DNA of 64,000 nt, taken from positions 62,001 to 126,000 of the forward strand of contig JAFKAC010000086.1 of the NCBI GenBank assembly GCA_025766275.1. Direction: 5' to 3'. The position numbers and the translations under genes were made by a program. Origin of the DNA: Lactarius indigo. Taxonomy: Eukaryota; Basidiomycota; Agaricomycetes; Russulales; Russulaceae. How positions within the stretch are numbered: position 1 is the first letter of the stretch; the number at the start of each line of letters is the position of its first letter. The notes beneath the pieces were generated by a model. That model saw nothing but the letters and a program-made list of their open reading frames with translations, made no database searches and was not told where the DNA came from. Positions 63,497 to 64,000 of the stretch are shown one piece after another.

Positions 63497-64000
63497 TGAT
63501 GAACAGCATGCAGAGATCCAATACTCACAGTGAGACAAAGTACTGTGGTGAGATAATGGGGCAGCTGGAAGCAGCAACAGAGAGATCTTGCAGTAGTGAA
63601 GCAGAGGGGTGTCTGGCACACAGCAGTGAGAGAACTGATGATGGTATTACAGAGGAGAGAACATACCTGGCACACAGCAGTGAGAGAACTGATGTGGACC
63701 AGGAGTGTACAAGCACTACTACTTATACTATACAGGGGAGTGACACTAGTACAAGAGATGTAACGTAGAGTCACAGAATACAAGGTGCATTGTTCTACAT
63801 ACAGGACAAAGGAGTGTATCAAAAGGAGAACAAAGTGCAGAGAAATAAAGAAGGTCCAGAACAAGATGATATCATGATGACATCACAATAAAGATAATGC
63901 TGTAAAGAGAACAAGGATGAAAGTACAATGAGGAGTCTGGAGTAGTCCATATGATGTCATTGTACAGTGATGTCATAGATAAGTAGAATAGTCTGAGATT
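63497..64000 (-). repeat. LTR-F copy, running off the window
   Basis: It starts TGATGAACAGC on the plus strand, carries the duplicated CTGGCACACAGCAGTGAGAG segment twice, and reaches the TGATGTCATTGTACAGTGATG region near the right edge. Its 5' end lies outside. It is the second LTR-F within about 200 bp of the tract. Whether 62904-63295 and this copy were ever a pair of one small element cannot be decided here; the AGGAG match argues they are separate. Confidence 0.85.

Noticed and set aside
62904..64000. A TRIM element made of the LTR-F copies at 62904-63295 and 63497-64000
   Set aside because: The AGGAG duplication shows that the first copy ends an older solo LTR beginning at 20630, so the two are better explained as independent insertions into one low-complexity tract.

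Overview
The window looks like a transposon graveyard from a basidiomycete fungus, most likely an Agaricomycete. The signs are short introns of about 46-53 bp with GT...AG ends, a Plavaka-type transposase, Ty3/gypsy chromoviruses, a LINE ORF1 of the type seen in mushroom genomes, and a mariner family common in that group. This is inference from families recognised by eye; no search was run. Only about 3.4 kb (12203-15611) looks like ordinary gene sequence.

Left part (1-20624). A 30-bp satellite carries a solo LTR at 952-1501 with a perfect 5-bp target duplication. A BED-finger hAT transposase gene (1960-5365, minus) follows, with a (GAAAAA)n array inside one intron. A GAC/CAC low-complexity block, another solo LTR (6559-7136) and a hAT-like terminus ending at 7478 come next. 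That terminus cuts a Ty1/copia polyprotein (7476-10808, minus) in its reverse transcriptase. A further LTR precedes a gene island: a clean three-exon 148-residue gene (12604-13145, minus) divergent from a coiled-coil gene (13322-15611, plus). A decayed mariner element (16460-19787) closes this part.

Right part (20625-63300) is one nested stack, resolved here by matching target duplications. A solo LTR (LTR-F, TSD AGGAG) is split by a DNA transposon with 39-bp inverted repeats (20760-62903), which holds a Plavaka transposase remnant and a DUF6532-like gene. Inside it is gypsy element D (23373-57853). Inside D is gypsy C (26593-52672, TSD GATAA). Inside the 3' LTR of C is gypsy B (26901-44580, TSD CCTAG). 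Inside the integrase of B is gypsy A (31566-41348, TSD CCCAT). Inside the reverse transcriptase of A is an ORF1-only LINE derivative with a poly(A) tail and a target duplication of about 16 bp. More solo LTRs sit in D, in C, and in both arms of the DNA transposon, including one LTR inserted into another.

The four chromoviruses share an unusual design. An 11-nt site two bases after the 5' LTR is perfectly complementary to a stretch about 30 nt downstream of the LTR TATA box, as in Tf1-type self-priming. B uses a different 11-mer with matching changes on both sides. Gag and pol overlap with a -1 shift at a G GGT TTT heptamer in A, C and D. Beyond the integrase chromodomain all carry an extra conserved module, fused to pol in A, C and D and a separate ORF with zinc knuckles in B. 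Decay is dominated by CpG to TpG/CpA transitions, which also made most of the TGA stops. The youngest layer (A) has 3 LTR differences and the outermost (D) about 31.
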